Assembly (NCBI GenBank): GCA_023450335.1
Contig: JAEXHA010000089.1
Span: forward strand, 1 to 37,764
Direction of reading: 5' to 3'
DNA length: 37,764 nt
From: Actinomycetes bacterium
GTDB lineage: Bacteria; Actinomycetota; Actinomycetes; Actinomycetales; Microbacteriaceae
Translations under genes and position numbers: made by a program
Notes under the pieces: model-generated
What the model saw: the letters and a program-made list of their open reading frames with translations, nothing else
What the model was told of the DNA's origin: nothing
Databases searched by the model: none
Part shown: positions 1-8,290 of the stretch, piece by piece
Position numbering within the stretch: the stretch's first letter is position 1
Layout of the letters: the number at the start of each line of letters is the position of its first letter

Positions 1-840
1 GTGGACGTCCCGCACGAGGCGGACTCGAAGAACGCGTTCTGGCTCATCGAACTGCTGCGCGCTCACCAGGGCGCGGGCATCGGCTCGCAGGCCTACGAAC
101 TCGTCGAGCGGACCGCCCTCGAGCACGGGCGCACCGTGTTGCAGTCGTGGGCCGAACACCCCGATACGCCGGGTGAACGACTGACCGCGCCGACGGGCTT
201 CGGCGAGATCCCCCGCGACCGCGCGGCGCGGTTCTACCAGCGCCACGGCTACGCACTCGAGCAGATCGAACGTAAGAGCGTGCTCGATCTGGCCACGAGC
301 GCGGAGGACATCGCCCGGCTCGGTGCCGCGGCCGCAGACGCCGCAACCGGCTATCGCGTTCTGCAGTGGCAGCTGCCGACGCCGCCGGAGTACCGCGACG
401 GTTACGCATGGGTGAAGTCGCGCATGTCGACCGACGTGCCCGCAGCCGACCTGGAGTTCGACGAGGAGACGTGGGACGCGGCACGCATCGAACGTCACGA
501 CCGCCGCTACATCGACGGTGGTCACACGGTGCTGGTCACCGCTGCGCAGCACGTGGACAGCGGCGAACTGGTCGCCTTCAACGAATTGGTGATCGGCGCC
601 GACCTGACCGAGGCGACACACCAGGAGGACACGCTCGTGCTGAAGGAGCACCGTGGCCACCGGCTCGGAATGCTCGTCAAGTGCGCGGGGCTGCAGACCT
701 GGCGCGCCCGGATCGCGCCCGCGTCGCCGCGCGTGATCACCTACAACGCAGAGGAGAACCGACCCATGCTCGACATCAACGAAGCCATCGGCTTCACCCC
801 GGCGTCGTACAGCGCCGGCTGGAAGAAGGTGCTCACATGA
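1..840 (+). CDS. GNAT-family N-acetyltransferase, 5' end beyond the window
   Basis: This is the C-terminal 279 residues of a two-domain GNAT protein. It aligns end to end with the next gene from about that protein's residue 88 onward, so roughly 85 N-terminal residues lie outside the window and the GTG at position 1 is probably not the true start. The second GNAT domain is complete and carries the acetyl-CoA loop pattern LKEHRGHRLG (near residues 215-224), followed by YNAEENRPMLDINEAIGF, the usual GNAT C-terminal element. The acceptor substrate cannot be read from the sequence. It overlaps the next start by ATGA, so the two are translationally coupled. The identity as GNAT is secure. The role is unknown. 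Confidence 0.85.
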   Translation: MDVPHEADSKNAFWLIELLRAHQGAGIGSQAYELVERTALEHGRTVLQSWAEHPDTPGERLTAPTGFGEIPRDRAARFYQRHGYALEQIERKSVLDLATSAEDIARLGAAAADAATGYRVLQWQLPTPPEYRDGYAWVKSRMSTDVPAADLEFDEETWDAARIERHDRRYIDGGHTVLVTAAQHVDSGELVAFNELVIGADLTEATHQEDTLVLKEHRGHRLGMLVKCAGLQTWRARIAPASPRVITYNAEENRPMLDINEAIGFTPASYSAGWKKVLT

Positions 841-1934
841 CGACCCTCGCCGACGATCTGACGATCACGCGCGTGCCGGTGCCTACGAGCCTGGACGCGC
901 CGGAGTCTGCCGATCTGCTCGCGATGATCGGGGTGCTCAACACCGCCCTCGAGCACGACCTCGGCATGGACCACCTGCGGTGGGAGCCCTCGGAGGTGCT
1001 GCCGTCGTGGCAGGACCAGACGGATCGGCACCTGAGCGGGTTCGTCGCGCGGCGCGGCGGCCGCGCAGTCGGTGCATTGCAGCTGACCGCACCGACCGAA
1101 CCCGGCGCCACCGAGCTCGAGTTCGATCTGCTCGTGCTCCCGGGCGACCGGGGCACCGGCATCGAGGAGGCGCTCATGGAGGTGCTGCTCGACCACGCGC
1201 GGTCCCTCGGACGGGACCGGGTGCAGACCTACACTCTGCATCGCCCCGATGCGCCCGGGGCGCCGATCGCCTCCCCCACCGGTTTCGGTGCGATCTCCGC
1301 CGACGCGCACACCGCGCTCCTGACCCGGCACGGGTTCCGCCTGCGGCAGGTGGAGCGCAACAGCGCCTACGACCTGACGGCGGACCCGGCTCGTGCGCGG
1401 GCCATGCTCGCCCAGGCCCAGGCTGTCGCGGGCGACGACTACCGGCTCATCACATGGACGGCCCCGACCCCGGAACACCATCGGGCGGGGTTCGCCGGTG
1501 TGATCTCGCGGATGGCCACCGATGTCCCTAGCGGAGGGATGACCTTCACCGAGGAGCACTGGGATGCCGAACGTGTCGTGCGTCGCGATGCGCGCATGCG
1601 GGCGGGCGGACTCACCGTGTCGGTGGCGGCCGTGGAGCATGTGCCGTCGGGCACGTTGGCGGCCTACAACGAGCTGACGATCGGTGCGGATCATTCTCGC
1701 CCGACTCACCAGTGGGGCACGCTCGTGCTGCGCGAGCACCGCGGACACCGGCTCGGCACGATCGTGAAGTGCGCGAACATCCTGCGCTGGCGCGAATTGG
1801 TTCCGGCGTCGCCGATGATCACGACCTTCAATGCCGAGGAGAACCGGCCGATGCTCGATGTGAACGAAGCGGTCGGCTTCCGGCCGCTGACCTTCGCCGG
1901 GGCCTGGCAGCTCGACGTGGGTGCGCCTGCCTAG
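837..1934 (+). CDS. GNAT-family N-acetyltransferase with two GNAT domains
   Basis: The 365-residue protein starts at the ATG within the ATGA overlap with the upstream paralogue. The N-terminal half (about 10-190) is a degenerate GNAT fold with a GDRGTG acetyl-CoA loop. The C-terminal half (about 200-355) has REHRGHRLG and the FNAEENRPMLDVNEAVGF element. The two-domain layout recalls mycothiol-synthase-like GNATs, but MshD specificity is not supported. It closely resembles the preceding gene across the C-terminal domain, which points to a tandem duplication. Its TAG stop lies inside the palindrome CTAGCTAG, whose other half is the stop of mutM on the opposite strand, so there is no intergenic DNA. 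The substrate is unknown. Confidence 0.88.
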   Translation: MTTLADDLTITRVPVPTSLDAPESADLLAMIGVLNTALEHDLGMDHLRWEPSEVLPSWQDQTDRHLSGFVARRGGRAVGALQLTAPTEPGATELEFDLLVLPGDRGTGIEEALMEVLLDHARSLGRDRVQTYTLHRPDAPGAPIASPTGFGAISADAHTALLTRHGFRLRQVERNSAYDLTADPARARAMLAQAQAVAGDDYRLITWTAPTPEHHRAGFAGVISRMATDVPSGGMTFTEEHWDAERVVRRDARMRAGGLTVSVAAVEHVPSGTLAAYNELTIGADHSRPTHQWGTLVLREHRGHRLGTIVKCANILRWRELVPASPMITTFNAEENRPMLDVNEAVGFRPLTFAGAWQLDVGAPA

Positions 1935-2858
1935 CTAGCTGTCGACACGGGGTCGTGCCCGACGCTGGCAGCGCGGACAGAAATGGCTCGACCGATTGGT
2001 GAACGACACGCGCACCAGCGGACGGCCGCATCGCGGGCAGGGTGCCCCGGTGCGGCCGTACGCGTTGAGCGAGTGGGCGAAGTAGCCGGATTCGCCGTTC
2101 ACGTTCACGTAGGTCGCGTCGAAGCTCGTGCCGCCTTCGGCCAGCGCCTTCTCCAGCACGGCTCGCGCCTCACCCAGGAGGCGGCCGGTCGCCCGGGACG
2201 ACAGCAGGCGCGCGGGCGACTCGGGGTGGATGCGGGCAGCCCACAGCGCCTCGTCGGCGTAGATGTTGCCGATACCGCTGACGACGGTCTGGTCCAACAG
2301 CACGCGCTTGATCGCCGAGTCTTTCCGAGCCAGCGCGCGTCGGAACGCGTCGTCGTCGAAGGCGGGATCGAGCGGATCGCGCGCGATGTGACGGACCTGA
2401 CGCGGGGTGGATGCCGCGGCCGAGCCCCGCCCGCCGGCCGCGCCGTCGGCGGTGGCCTCGAGATCGTCCAGGGCGAGAGAGCCGAACGTGCGCTGATCGG
2501 CGAAGACGACAGCGAGCTCGCCGTGACGCGGATGGCTGATGTCGATGCGCACGCGCTCGTGGCGCTGCGCCGGCGCGCCCGACGGTCGCAGCAGCAGCTG
2601 GCCGCTCATACCCAGGTGCGCGACAAGAGCGCGCGCGCTCTCGCCTCCGGCATCCCTCAACGGCAGCCACAGGAACTTGCCGCGCCGCACCGCGGCGGTG
2701 AGCGTCCGTCCGCTCAGCTCGACTTCGAACCCCGCGGCATCGCCGATATGCCGAGTCAGCGCGCGGTCATCGACAACCGTGACGCCGACGACGACCGCGC
2801 CGGTGACGGCAGGTTCGAGGCCGTGGCGCACAACCTCGACCTCGGGCAGCTCAGGCAC
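1935..2858 (-). CDS. mutM: Formamidopyrimidine-DNA glycosylase (Fpg/MutM)
   Basis: This is a bifunctional DNA glycosylase/AP lyase that removes 8-oxoguanine and ring-opened purines in base-excision repair. The mature N-terminus PELPEVEVVRHGLEP supplies the catalytic Pro and Glu directly after the GTG start, which fixes the start at 2858. A conserved Lys follows in VRRGKFLWLP. The C-terminus holds the zinc finger CPRC...CPRC. The protein is 307 residues, slightly longer than usual because of an Ala/Gly-rich insert (ATADGAAGGRGSAAAS) after the central region. It overlaps the end of rnc by 8 nt and is the last gene of the DUF177-rpmF-rnc-mutM operon, a conserved actinobacterial arrangement. Confidence 0.96.
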   Translation of the reverse strand: MPELPEVEVVRHGLEPAVTGAVVVGVTVVDDRALTRHIGDAAGFEVELSGRTLTAAVRRGKFLWLPLRDAGGESARALVAHLGMSGQLLLRPSGAPAQRHERVRIDISHPRHGELAVVFADQRTFGSLALDDLEATADGAAGGRGSAAASTPRQVRHIARDPLDPAFDDDAFRRALARKDSAIKRVLLDQTVVSGIGNIYADEALWAARIHPESPARLLSSRATGRLLGEARAVLEKALAEGGTSFDATYVNVNGESGYFAHSLNAYGRTGAPCPRCGRPLVRVSFTNRSSHFCPRCQRRARPRVDS

Positions 2859-3543
2859 GCTGCGACAGCTCGCGCCACACCGCGAGAGCGCCGGCCATCT
2901 CAGCCTGCTTCTTGCTGGAACCCTGCCCGGTGCGCGCGACATCGCCGACGGTGACCGTCGCGGTGAACACGCGGTGGTGGTCGGGCCCGTCGGCTTCAAC
3001 CACGTAGGCGGGTGGGCCCCATCCGCCGCGGGCCGCCAGCTCCTGCAGGCTCGTCTTCGGGTCCATCGCAGCGCCGTATCGCTCGGGATCGGCCATCAGC
3101 GGCTCGACCAGCCGCAGGACGAGCCCGGTCGCCGCCTCCGCGCCGGCCGACAGGAACGTCGCGCCGATGACCGCTTCCATGGTGTCGGCGAGGATGGAGT
3201 CCTTGTCGCGCCCGCCGGTCTGGTCCTCGCCTCGGCCCAGGCGCAGGTGTGCGCCCAGTCCGATACCGCGGGCGACTTCGGCCAGCGCCACCGTCGAGAC
3301 CACACTCGCGCGCCGCTTGGCCAGATCCCCCTCCTCCAGCTCGGGGTGATGGGTGAACAGATGCACCGTCACCGCCTGGCCGAGGATCGAATCGCCGAGG
3401 AACTCCAGGCGTTCGTTGTGGGCGATGCCCCCGTTCTCGTAGGCGAACGAACGGTGGGTCAGCGCCAAGGACAGAAGCTCGGGGTCGATATCGACCCCGA
3501 GCTTGTCGAGGAGCACGTCGTGCTCAGTGTGGACATTCGTCAC
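2851..3543 (-). CDS. rnc: Ribonuclease III
   Basis: This double-strand-specific endoribonuclease processes rRNA precursors and structured mRNAs. The signature NERLEFLGDSILG and the second acidic motif DTMEAVIGATF supply the metal-binding carboxylates. A C-terminal dsRNA-binding domain runs from about DPKTSLQEL to KKQAEMAGALAVW. A GTG start at 3543 (VTNVHTEHD) gives 230 residues, the usual length. A second in-frame GTG five codons upstream would run almost to the rpmF stop. It sits 17 nt after rpmF and overlaps mutM by 8 nt, so it is probably co-transcribed and translationally coupled with mutM. Confidence 0.95.
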   Translation of the reverse strand: MTNVHTEHDVLLDKLGVDIDPELLSLALTHRSFAYENGGIAHNERLEFLGDSILGQAVTVHLFTHHPELEEGDLAKRRASVVSTVALAEVARGIGLGAHLRLGRGEDQTGGRDKDSILADTMEAVIGATFLSAGAEAATGLVLRLVEPLMADPERYGAAMDPKTSLQELAARGGWGPPAYVVEADGPDHHRVFTATVTVGDVARTGQGSSKKQAEMAGALAVWRELSQRA

Positions 3544-3560
3544 GGCTGCGGCCGCGACTC

Positions 3561-3770
3561 TCAGATGTCGGCGACCTTGCGGCCCTTGTACTCGAGGAAC
3601 AGCTCGGTGCCCTGCGAGTCGGTGACGACCTTCGCCTGGTGGGGACGGCTGTAGACGACCTTGCCGTTCTCGACCGTCTTGACCAGGGCGGGCGCCTCGG
3701 CCTTCCACTGCGCGCGGCGCGAGCGGGTGTTCGAACGGGAGACCTTCCGCTTCGGGGGGTTACCTGCCAT
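3561..3770 (-). CDS. rpmF: 50S ribosomal protein L32, cysteine-free form
   Basis: The 69-residue basic protein opens with MAGNPPKRKVSRSNTRSRR, the L32 N-terminal signature, and ends EYKGRKVADI. It has none of the four zinc-binding cysteines of the classical form, so it is a zinc-independent L32, as is common in Microbacteriaceae. It begins 2 nt after the DUF177 stop, and the two genes are an almost invariant pair in bacteria. It is a structural component of the large ribosomal subunit near the peptidyl-transferase region. Confidence 0.96.
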   Translation of the reverse strand: MAGNPPKRKVSRSNTRSRRAQWKAEAPALVKTVENGKVVYSRPHQAKVVTDSQGTELFLEYKGRKVADI

Positions 3771-3772
3771 GG

Positions 3773-4336
3773 CTAGCTCTTCTCTGTGTTGTCGGCGACA
3801 CCGCGCGAGGCATCGGCGTCGTGGTCTGAGGTGTAGGCCTTCAGCGCGGCCCAGCGCTCGTCGATCGGGTGCTCCAGCACGGTACCCGGGGCCAGCTTCT
3901 CGCCCGAGACCGGGTCGAGGCCGGGGCAATCCGGCTGACAGACCGGCTGGAAAGGAAGCGACAGGACGATCGCATCCCTGACCGGAGTTTCAAGATCCAC
4001 GTGGTCGTCTTGAACCTCGAAGTCGATCGCTTCGTCACCAGAATACCCGAACAGCTCTTGAAACTCGACTTCGACAGGCTGGGTGATGTCGGTGAGGCAG
4101 CGGCCACAGACCCCGGAGGCCGTCGCCTGGATCTCGGCGGAGACGAGGATCCCCTCGTGCACGGACTCCAACCGGACCTGCACGTCGACGGGATCATCAG
4201 CCGCGACGGACAGCAGGCCCTCGCCCCATTTCTCCGGCGCCGGCACGGTCAGCGAGAACTCGCGCATCTGACCGGGCTGCCGGGCGATGTCGCGGATGGG
4301 GAGGACGAAGGGACCGTCGGTGCGCTTTCTGGTCAC
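3773..4336 (-). CDS. DUF177 (YceD-family) protein, probable 23S rRNA accumulation factor
   Basis: The 187-residue protein has the YceD/DUF177 layout: an N-terminal beta region, a central CGRCLTDITQPVEVEFQELF motif, and a C-terminal CQPDCPGLDPVSGEKL segment that could form a metal site with the CxxC pair. It sits immediately before rpmF, as it does across bacteria. The family has been linked to 23S rRNA accumulation in E. coli and plants. The start is GTG at 4336. An ATG 10 nt upstream is out of frame. A TACGAT box lies 8 nt before the GTG, so this may be a very short-leader or leaderless promoter for the operon DUF177-rpmF-rnc-mutM. Confidence 0.9.
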   Translation of the reverse strand: MTRKRTDGPFVLPIRDIARQPGQMREFSLTVPAPEKWGEGLLSVAADDPVDVQVRLESVHEGILVSAEIQATASGVCGRCLTDITQPVEVEFQELFGYSGDEAIDFEVQDDHVDLETPVRDAIVLSLPFQPVCQPDCPGLDPVSGEKLAPGTVLEHPIDERWAALKAYTSDHDADASRGVADNTEKS

Positions 4337-4377
4337 GGTGCTCCATCGTAGTCGCCCCGCGCCGCGGCGGGGCCGCG

Positions 4378-4875
4378 TCAGATCCCGCGGGCGCCGGTGT
4401 CGAGGAATCGCGCCACCGGCGCCGGGACGAACGGCGTGATGTCGCCGCCCAGTGAGGCGACCTGACGCACCAACGAGCTGGACACCAGCGCGTGGGCGGG
4501 GTCGGGCAGCAGGAACACGGTCTCGATCTGCGCGAGATGCCGGTTGACGATGGCCATCGGGGTCTCGTACGCGACATCGACCTGCGAGCGGATGCCCTTG
4601 ACCAGCACCCCGGCGTTGACATCGGTGGCGTAGTCGACCAGCAACCCCATGCTCCAGGAAGCGACCACGACGTTGCCTTCGATCTGCTCTTCCGCGATCG
4701 ACTGCTCCAGCAGGCTCAGCCGCTGCGCGATGGGAAGCATGGCCTCTTTGCCGGGGTTGTGCACCACGAGCACATGCAACTCGTCATAGAGCATCGCGGC
4801 TCGCCGAATGACGTCGAGATGACCCAGCGTCGGCGGATCGAACGAGCCGGGGACGACGGCGATCCGGTTGTTCAT
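4378..4875 (-). CDS. coaD: Phosphopantetheine adenylyltransferase
   Basis: The enzyme transfers AMP from ATP to 4'-phosphopantetheine, the penultimate step of coenzyme A synthesis. The nucleotidyltransferase motif GSFDPPTLGH near residues 9-18 and the C-terminal SSSLVR motif are present. Its 165 residues match the family. The ATG is preceded by TAGGCT with a 6-nt spacer and no usable Shine-Dalgarno, which suggests a leaderless mRNA starting at the ATG. It lies 25 nt after recG and 41 nt before DUF177. The common actinobacterial order recG-rsmD-coaD is broken here, because rsmD is on the other strand beyond recG. Confidence 0.96.
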   Translation of the reverse strand: MNNRIAVVPGSFDPPTLGHLDVIRRAAMLYDELHVLVVHNPGKEAMLPIAQRLSLLEQSIAEEQIEGNVVVASWSMGLLVDYATDVNAGVLVKGIRSQVDVAYETPMAIVNRHLAQIETVFLLPDPAHALVSSSLVRQVASLGGDITPFVPAPVARFLDTGARGI

Positions 4876-4881
4876 GCTTCC

Positions 4882-4887
4882 AGCCTA
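4882..4887 (-). promoter_or_regulatory. -10 box of a leaderless coaD promoter
   Basis: TAGGCT on the minus strand fits TANNNT and ends 6 nt before the coaD ATG, so transcription would begin at or next to the start codon. No clear -35 hexamer is seen. The spacing equals that at recG, thiL, DUF3515, the 7126 acyltransferase, lysR and the leucine leader. Confidence 0.55.
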
Positions 4888-4900
4888 GTGACTCCTCTGG

Positions 4901-7063
4901 TCAGTTCTTCGCGAGCGCCGCGCGTTCCTGCTGCCCGACTTGCCGTTCGATGGCTGCCGCCAGGCCGGGGTGCGCCGTGAGCGCAGGGTCGTCGGCGAGC
5001 ACCGACTCGGCTGCGGTACGGGCCGCCACGATCATCTCGGCATCCGTGATGACGCGCAGCAGCCGGAGCGATGACCGGGCGCCGGATTGCGCATCGCCGA
5101 GCACGTCACCCTCGCCGCGCAGCTGCAGGTCGACTTCGGCCAGCTCGAATCCGTCGGTGGTGGCCGCCACGGCGTCCACCCTCTCCCTCGCGGGACTCCC
5201 GGCCGTCGCTTCGGTGACGAGCAGGCACAGGCCCGGCACCGTCCCGCGACCGACCCGACCCCGCAGCTGATGCAGCTGCGACACGCCGAAACGGTCGGCT
5301 TCGAGGATCACCATCGTCGACGCGTTGGGCACGTCGACGCCGACTTCGACGACCGTGGTGGCCACGAGCACGTCGATCTCACCGCGGCCGAAGGCCTGCA
5401 TCACGGCGTCCTTGTGGTCACCGGGCATCTTGCCGTGAAGGATCTCGACGCGGATGCCCGCATAAGCCGGGTGGCGGGCCAGCATCTCCTGCACCTGCAC
5501 GACCCCCCACCGCGTCTTGCTCTGCTCCCCCTCGAGGGTCGGCGCGGCCGGCGCGTCACTGTCGGCGGCCTTTCCGACGGTCTCCGCGTCGATGGCCGCG
5601 CAGACGACGAAGGCCTGGTGTCCGCTGCCGACCTCTTCGGCGATGCGATCCCATACCCTCGCGAACCACGCGGGCTTGTCCGCCACAGGCGCCACGTAGG
5701 TGGAGATGCCCGCGCGGCCGGCGGGCATGGTGCGGATCGTCGAGACGTCGAGGTCGCCGAACACCGTCATGGCCACCGTGCGCGGGATGGGGGTGGCAGT
5801 CAGCACCAGCACATGCGGCGCCGACCCCTTGGCGCGCAGTGTCTCGCGCTGCTCGACGCCGAACCGGTGCTGCTCGTCGACGACCACCAGACCGAGCTCG
5901 GCGAAGGTCGTCGACGCGCTCAGCAACGCGTGAGTGCCCACCACGATGCGCGCCTGGCCCGAGGCGACGCGGAGGGCCGCTTTGCGCCGCTCGGCGGCGC
6001 CCATCTGCCCCGTCAAGAGCACCGGCATCAGCTCGGGCGCGAGCTGCGGCCCGAGCATCCGGGTGATCGATCGCAGGTGCTGGGCGGCGAGGACCTCTGT
6101 CGGCGCGATCAGCGCGGACTGCCCACCGGACTGGGCCACCTGGAGCATGGCGCGCAGCGCGACGAGGGTCTTGCCCGACCCCACTTCGCCCTGCACGAGA
6201 CGGTTCATCGGCCATGACCCCACCAGGTCGGCGGCGATGCGGTCGCCGACGGTGACCTGATCGGCAGTCCGTGCGAAGCCCAGCGACGCATCGAATCGAG
6301 CGACCAAGTCGCCCGCAGGACGCGGTGTGGCCGCGAGCTCGCGCACCTGCCGGCGCTGCTGCAGGAGTGCCGCCTGCAGCACGAAGGCCTCGTGCATGCG
6401 CAGTGTGCGACGGGCCGGTTCGATCTGCGCCATGGTCGCCGGGGTGTGGATCCGCGTCAGCGCATCGCGCGCCGGAAGCAACTCGTGCTCGCGGCGCAAC
6501 GCCTCCGGCAGGGGCTCGGGTACGTCGGTGAGCCCGGCGAGCACGTGCTCGACGGCTTTGGCAATCTTGGTGCTGGTCACCGTGCTCGTGGCCGGGTACA
6601 GCGGGATGGGCAGATCGCGCTTCTGCTCGGCGGTGGCCCGCGCCGCTTCTTCGTCGTCGAACAGTTCGAAGGCCGGGTGGGCGAACTGCTTGCGTCCGTT
6701 GTAGATGCTGACCTGCCCGCTGAAGATGCCCTGGGCGCCGACTTTGAGGGCCGCGGCGGCCCGCGGGTTGAAAAAGGTGAGCGACACCGTGCCGATGCCG
6801 TCGCCGATCACGACCTCGACGATGCGGCCCTTGCGCTGGCGCATCTGCCGCGACGACACTCCGCGCACCTCGGCCACGATGGTCACCAGCTCACCCACGG
6901 GCAGAGACTCGATCGGGGTCAACTCGCCCCGGCGCGCGTAGCGTCGCGGATAGTGATCGAGCAGGTCACCCACCGTCGCCATGTCGAAGGCGCGCGCGAG
7001 CGCCTTGGCTGTCTGTGCGCCCACGGCGACCTCGAGACGGGTCTCGAGGGTCACCGGCGGCAT
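4901..7063 (-). CDS. recG: ATP-dependent DNA helicase RecG
   Basis: This is a monomeric superfamily-2 double-strand DNA translocase that remodels stalled replication forks and Holliday junctions. The N-terminal wedge/OB domain (about 60-150) is followed by the helicase core with Walker A GEVGSGKT, DEQH (in VVDEQHRFGVEQ) and motif III TATPIPRT. The C-terminal helicase lobe has VATTVVEVGVDVPNA and QLRGRVGRG. The length of 720 residues is normal. The ATG at 7063 is preceded by TAAACT with a 6-nt gap and no Shine-Dalgarno, so a leaderless transcript is likely. It is divergent from the acyltransferase at 7126. Confidence 0.96.
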   Translation of the reverse strand: MPPVTLETRLEVAVGAQTAKALARAFDMATVGDLLDHYPRRYARRGELTPIESLPVGELVTIVAEVRGVSSRQMRQRKGRIVEVVIGDGIGTVSLTFFNPRAAAALKVGAQGIFSGQVSIYNGRKQFAHPAFELFDDEEAARATAEQKRDLPIPLYPATSTVTSTKIAKAVEHVLAGLTDVPEPLPEALRREHELLPARDALTRIHTPATMAQIEPARRTLRMHEAFVLQAALLQQRRQVRELAATPRPAGDLVARFDASLGFARTADQVTVGDRIAADLVGSWPMNRLVQGEVGSGKTLVALRAMLQVAQSGGQSALIAPTEVLAAQHLRSITRMLGPQLAPELMPVLLTGQMGAAERRKAALRVASGQARIVVGTHALLSASTTFAELGLVVVDEQHRFGVEQRETLRAKGSAPHVLVLTATPIPRTVAMTVFGDLDVSTIRTMPAGRAGISTYVAPVADKPAWFARVWDRIAEEVGSGHQAFVVCAAIDAETVGKAADSDAPAAPTLEGEQSKTRWGVVQVQEMLARHPAYAGIRVEILHGKMPGDHKDAVMQAFGRGEIDVLVATTVVEVGVDVPNASTMVILEADRFGVSQLHQLRGRVGRGTVPGLCLLVTEATAGSPARERVDAVAATTDGFELAEVDLQLRGEGDVLGDAQSGARSSLRLLRVITDAEMIVAARTAAESVLADDPALTAHPGLAAAIERQVGQQERAALAKN

Positions 7064-7069
7064 GCCTCG

Positions 7070-7075
7070 AGTTTA
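7070..7075 (-). promoter_or_regulatory. -10 box of a leaderless recG promoter
   Basis: TAAACT on the minus strand is followed by 6 nt and the recG ATG. The divergent box for the 7126 gene lies 38 nt away, so the 62-bp gap holds two leaderless promoters. Confidence 0.55.
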
Positions 7076-7113
7076 GGCGCGCCCTCCGACAGCCCACGCC
7101 CAGCCGAAGCACC

Positions 7114-7119
7114 TAATCT
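7114..7119 (+). promoter_or_regulatory. -10 box of a leaderless acyltransferase promoter
   Basis: TAATCT is followed by 6 nt (GAGACG) and the GTG at 7126. No Shine-Dalgarno lies between them, so the transcript probably starts at the GTG. Confidence 0.55.
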
Positions 7120-7125
7120 GAGACG

Positions 7126-7722
7126 GTGATCACCCGAATCCTCGCCCGTCTGTTCTGGCGGTTCAGCCGGTGGACCCTGCGGACCGAACCGGCCCCGACG
7201 CGCCCGACCCTGCTGATCGGTGCCCCGCACACCTCGAACTGGGACTTCGTCATCATGCTCGCCATCGCGTGGCACCTGGAGATCCCCGTGCGCTGGTTGG
7301 GCAAAGCGAGCCTGTTCGCCGGCTGGCGTGGTCCGCTCATGCGACGCCTGGGTGGAATCCCGGTCGACCGGGAGGACGCGGGGAAGATCGTGACCGAGGT
7401 GGTGGCTCGCGTGCACGCCGGCGAGGTGTTCGGGCTGGTCGTCACGCCCGACGGCACCCGTGGCGCCAATCCGCATTGGAAGAGCGGCTTCTACCGCATC
7501 GCGCGGCAGGCCGACCTGCCGGTCACACTCGGCTTCGTCGACCGCACCACGATGACCGCCGGACTCGGCCCGACGATCGCGCTCACCGGCGCAGTGACCG
7601 CCGACATGGACCGCATCCGCGCGTTCTACGTGGACAAGGCCGGGGTCCGCCCCCATCTGCGCACCGAGCCGCGACTGCGCGACGAGACGACCGGAGTGAC
7701 CGCGGATATCGTGGCAGGGTGA
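7126..7722 (+). CDS. Small lysophospholipid acyltransferase-like protein
   Basis: The 198-residue protein belongs to the PlsC/LPLAT acyltransferase superfamily. The catalytic H-X4-D motif is HTSNWD near residues 35-40. The downstream block is VTPDGTRG, the equivalent of the EGTR block with Asp in place of Glu. The LGGIPVDRE segment matches the glycerolipid-binding block. It lacks the N-terminal membrane helix of long PlsC proteins. It likely acylates a lysolipid or another small acceptor at the membrane, but the acceptor is not deducible. The GTG start is supported by the -10 box 6 nt upstream. The stop overlaps rsmD by GTGA, so the two genes are coupled. Confidence 0.82.
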   Translation: MITRILARLFWRFSRWTLRTEPAPTRPTLLIGAPHTSNWDFVIMLAIAWHLEIPVRWLGKASLFAGWRGPLMRRLGGIPVDREDAGKIVTEVVARVHAGEVFGLVVTPDGTRGANPHWKSGFYRIARQADLPVTLGFVDRTTMTAGLGPTIALTGAVTADMDRIRAFYVDKAGVRPHLRTEPRLRDETTGVTADIVAG

Positions 7723-8282
7723 CGCGCATCATCTCCGGGCTGGCCGGTTCGCTGACGCTGGCCGTGCCGGATGCCGGAACCCGGCCGACCAGCGATCGGG
7801 TGCGTGAGTCGCTGTTCGGCGCGCTCGAAGCCGGTGGGTTGCTGGCCGGCGCCCGCGTGCTCGACCTGTACGCGGGATCGGGGGCGCTTGCCCTCGAATC
7901 GCTGAGCCGTGGCGCGGTCGCGGCCGACCTCGTCGAACGCCACGCCCGCGCTGCCGGGGTCGCCGAGCGGAACGTGCGCACGGTGCTGCGCGCCGTGCCG
8001 GGCGTCCGCGCCCGCGTGCACCGCGTCACCTCCGACCAGTTCCTCCGGGGGGCATCGGGCACCTATGACGTCGCCTTCCTCGACCCGCCGTACGACGTCG
8101 GTGAAGACGAGCTCACGAACACCCTCACGCTGCTGCTTCCGCGTCTGTCGGCCGACGCCGTCGTGCTGATCGAACGCGACGCACGCTCTCCCGAGCCCGA
8201 CCTGCCCGGCGGTCTCGTCACCGATCGTTCGAAGCGGTACGGCGACACCGCGGTGTGGTGGGCGCGCCCGGCGATGGGCTGA
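7719..8282 (+). CDS. rsmD: 16S rRNA (guanine(966)-N(2))-methyltransferase RsmD
   Basis: This SAM-dependent methyltransferase modifies G966 of 16S rRNA in the small subunit head. The N-terminus TRIISGLAGS is followed by the family motif TRPTSDRVRESLF. A SAM-binding stretch VLDLYAGSGALALE and the catalytic FLDPPYDV (N6/N2-methylase DPPY motif) follow. The length is 187 residues. The GTG at 7719 lies within the GTGA overlap with the acyltransferase. The longer open frame upstream is not conserved coding sequence. It converges on thiL with an 8-nt gap. Confidence 0.93.
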   Translation: MTRIISGLAGSLTLAVPDAGTRPTSDRVRESLFGALEAGGLLAGARVLDLYAGSGALALESLSRGAVAADLVERHARAAGVAERNVRTVLRAVPGVRARVHRVTSDQFLRGASGTYDVAFLDPPYDVGEDELTNTLTLLLPRLSADAVVLIERDARSPEPDLPGGLVTDRSKRYGDTAVWWARPAMG

Positions 8283-8290
8283 CCGCTCCC

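Noticed and set aside
1983..2954. A 323-codon plus-strand open frame
   Set aside because: It is antisense to mutM, with no start signal and no domain.
7170..7718. N-terminal extension of rsmD
   Set aside because: The extension is the shadow of the acyltransferase gene in another frame. RsmD homology begins at the GTG at 7719.
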